From: Oscillospiraceae bacterium
Lineage (GTDB): Bacteria > Bacillota > Clostridia > Oscillospirales > Oscillospiraceae
Assembly (NCBI GenBank): GCA_009784725.1
Contig: WQXS01000003.1
Span: 1-64,000 of the forward strand
Direction: 5' to 3'
DNA: 64,000 nucleotides
In this document: in pieces, positions 62,975 to 64,000 of the stretch
Layout: every line of letters starts with the position of its first letter
Numbering within the stretch: position 1 is the first letter of the stretch
Notes under the pieces: model-generated
The model's database searches: none
What the model was told of the DNA's origin: nothing
Seen by the model: only the letters and a program-made list of their open reading frames with translations
Program-made: the position numbers and the translations under genes

Positions 62975-63630
62975 GAAGCATTACCTCCATCAGAGGTATT
63001 ATTGTTATCGGAGCCATTATTGACATCAGAAGTATTGTTGTCATCGGAGGGGTTGCTGTCAACCTCGGAATTGTCGGGAGGATCCTCACCCTTCGGTCCT
63101 GTCTTTTTTCGCAGGAATATAATCAAAACACCGCAAACACCTGCAATCGCCACAATTGCGGCAACAGGTAAAAACATATAAACCGAAAGTATAAAAACAA
63201 CAGAAAAAATCAATGCAGCAGGTAAATCAACAACCGAATGCTTTCGAAGCTTAAAAACTGCATTGAGTATCAGCACACATACACAAATACGTAGACCCGC
63301 AAATGCACTTTGCACGACAGGCAAATCTGCAAAATTAGACAAAAAAGCAGCAATCAGCATTATAACAATTAATGATGGGAGCGCAACTCCGAAAGCAGCA
63401 ATTGCACCGCCTGTTATACCCTTATTTTTATATCCTACAAAGACTGCTGTATTTGCCGCAATAATACCCGGCAGACACTGACCGATAGAAAAAAGGTCGG
63501 TCATTTCTTCCTCTGTCAGCCATTTGTTTTTGTCGACGAGAACACGCTGAAACATCGGCAGCATCGAATATCCGCCGCCGAATGTAAAAGCCCCTATATA
63601 TGAAAATGACAGCAATAATTTCAAATACAT
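62971..63630 (-). CDS. Chromate transporter, N-terminal half protein
   Basis: A 219-residue CHR half: SYIGAFTFGGGYSMLPMFQR and SIGQCLPGIIAANTAVFVGY. It carries an unusual C-terminal tail of about 35 residues made of Asp/Asn/Ser/Gly (NTSDVNNGSDNNNTSDGG), which is a low-complexity repeat at the DNA level as well. It lacks a visible ribosome binding site. Confidence 0.85.
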   Translation of the reverse strand: MYLKLLLSFSYIGAFTFGGGYSMLPMFQRVLVDKNKWLTEEEMTDLFSIGQCLPGIIAANTAVFVGYKNKGITGGAIAAFGVALPSLIVIMLIAAFLSNFADLPVVQSAFAGLRICVCVLILNAVFKLRKHSVVDLPAALIFSVVFILSVYMFLPVAAIVAIAGVCGVLIIFLRKKTGPKGEDPPDNSEVDSNPSDDNNTSDVNNGSDNNNTSDGGNAS

Positions 63631-63640
63631 AATGGGTATA

Positions 63641-63667
63641 ATACCATAAAATTTTATTTTGTGGTAT
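63641..63667. repeat. Palindrome in the divergent promoter region
   Basis: ATACCATAAAAT and ATTTTGTGGTAT are 12-base arms around TTT with one G-U-type mismatch. It lies in the 46-base gap between chrA and the ABC-F gene and could be an operator or a common promoter region. Confidence 0.5.
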
Positions 63668-63676
63668 CATAAAAAC

Positions 63677-64000
63677 ATGATAGATATTTCTGTACAAAAC
63701 ATCAAAAAAGCATTTGAAGAAGGTAATGATATTCTCGATGGTTTAACTTTTGATATAGATGCCGGAGAGCGTGTAGGCCTGCTCGGAAAAAACGGAGCGG
63801 GGAAAACTACGCTGCTTAAAATCATTACGGGAGAGCTGCTTGAAGACGAGGGAATGATTGTTATTCCCGAAGCAAAAAAAATAGGTCTTATTTCGCAGAT
63901 TCCCGAATATCCTTTGGAATATACAGCCGAGGATGTGTTAAAAACTGCATTTTCCCATCTTTTCCAAATAAAAGAGGAGCTGGAACAGCTTGAGGATGAA
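63677..64000 (+). CDS. ABC-F family ATPase, partial (runs off right edge)
   Basis: The first 108 codons of an ABC ATPase with Walker A GLLGKNGAGKTTLLK and the LISQIPEYPLEY segment of the ABC-F family (second in this window). The frame is open to the end of the sequence. The ATG at 63677 has no ribosome binding site in front; TATCAT at 63665-63670 could be a -10 that would make the message leaderless. Confidence 0.8.
   Translation, partial: MIDISVQNIKKAFEEGNDILDGLTFDIDAGERVGLLGKNGAGKTTLLKIITGELLEDEGMIVIPEAKKIGLISQIPEYPLEYTAEDVLKTAFSHLFQIKEELEQLEDE

Noticed and set aside
1-64000. CRISPR array, rRNA, tRNA or transposase
   Set aside because: No regularly spaced repeats, no rRNA-like or tRNA-like sequence and no transposase domain were found.

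Overview
The window looks like chromosome from an anaerobic amino-acid-fermenting member of the Bacillota, class Clostridia. The evidence is a complete selenocysteine-dependent glycine reductase locus, TTG/GTG starts with strong GGAGG ribosome binding sites, a CtsR/McsA/ClpC stress operon, a class B sortase with a PPQTG-tailed surface protein, a LytTR response regulator and a methylaspartate ammonia-lyase. I see no rRNA, tRNA, CRISPR array or intact insertion sequence. Species-level placement is not possible from this window alone.

Layout. 1-3400: accessory genes (PBECR4-like protein, lipoprotein, SAM methyltransferase, radical SAM protein). 3439-12358: glycine reductase locus in the order grdX-grdE-grdB-trxB-trxA-grdA-grdCD plus an unknown TIM-barrel-like protein. 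GrdB and GrdA each carry one in-frame TGA (selenocysteine) followed by a SECIS-like hairpin, and GrdC and GrdD are a single polypeptide. The gaps and gene ends here are unusually rich in tandem and inverted repeats. 12394-13887: M32 carboxypeptidase. 13952-16956 (minus): two overlapping genes for exported Cys-rich proteins that share a CxxC module. 17340-18575: methylaspartate ammonia-lyase. 18750-25388: sugar-type ABC importer (binding protein and two permeases, no ATPase), a DUF4127 protein, NAD synthetase and Obg. 25412-27688: GH95 glycosidase.

27725-33397 (minus): LytTR regulator, potABCD polyamine importer and an AEC transporter. 33759-40259 (minus): an 1883-residue multi-domain surface protein and the class B sortase likely to anchor it. 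40549-42337: a small accessory patch with a 25-residue hydrophobic peptide and its decayed copy, a PBECR3-like nuclease and a ParB-like protein. 42496-48693: housekeeping genes (RluD-type pseudouridine synthase, galactokinase, L31, HflX, XerD-type recombinase) and a sulfhydrylase gene broken by an in-frame TGA. 48992-52696: ctsR-mcsA-clpC behind two CtsR boxes, with no mcsB. 52697-57845: phosphodiesterase, ABC-F ATPase and a three-gene envelope cluster. 57874-63630 (minus): MATE exporter, lipoprotein, nadC, nadB and a split chromate transporter. A second ABC-F gene runs off the right edge at 64000.

Metabolic logic. Glycine reductase with its thioredoxin pair turns glycine into acetyl phosphate, while a peptidase, polyamine and sugar importers and methylaspartate ammonia-lyase fit growth on peptides and glutamate. 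Small GACAC/GGGACGGTTC-type palindromes are scattered between genes, and one of them encodes the last residues of a sulfatase.
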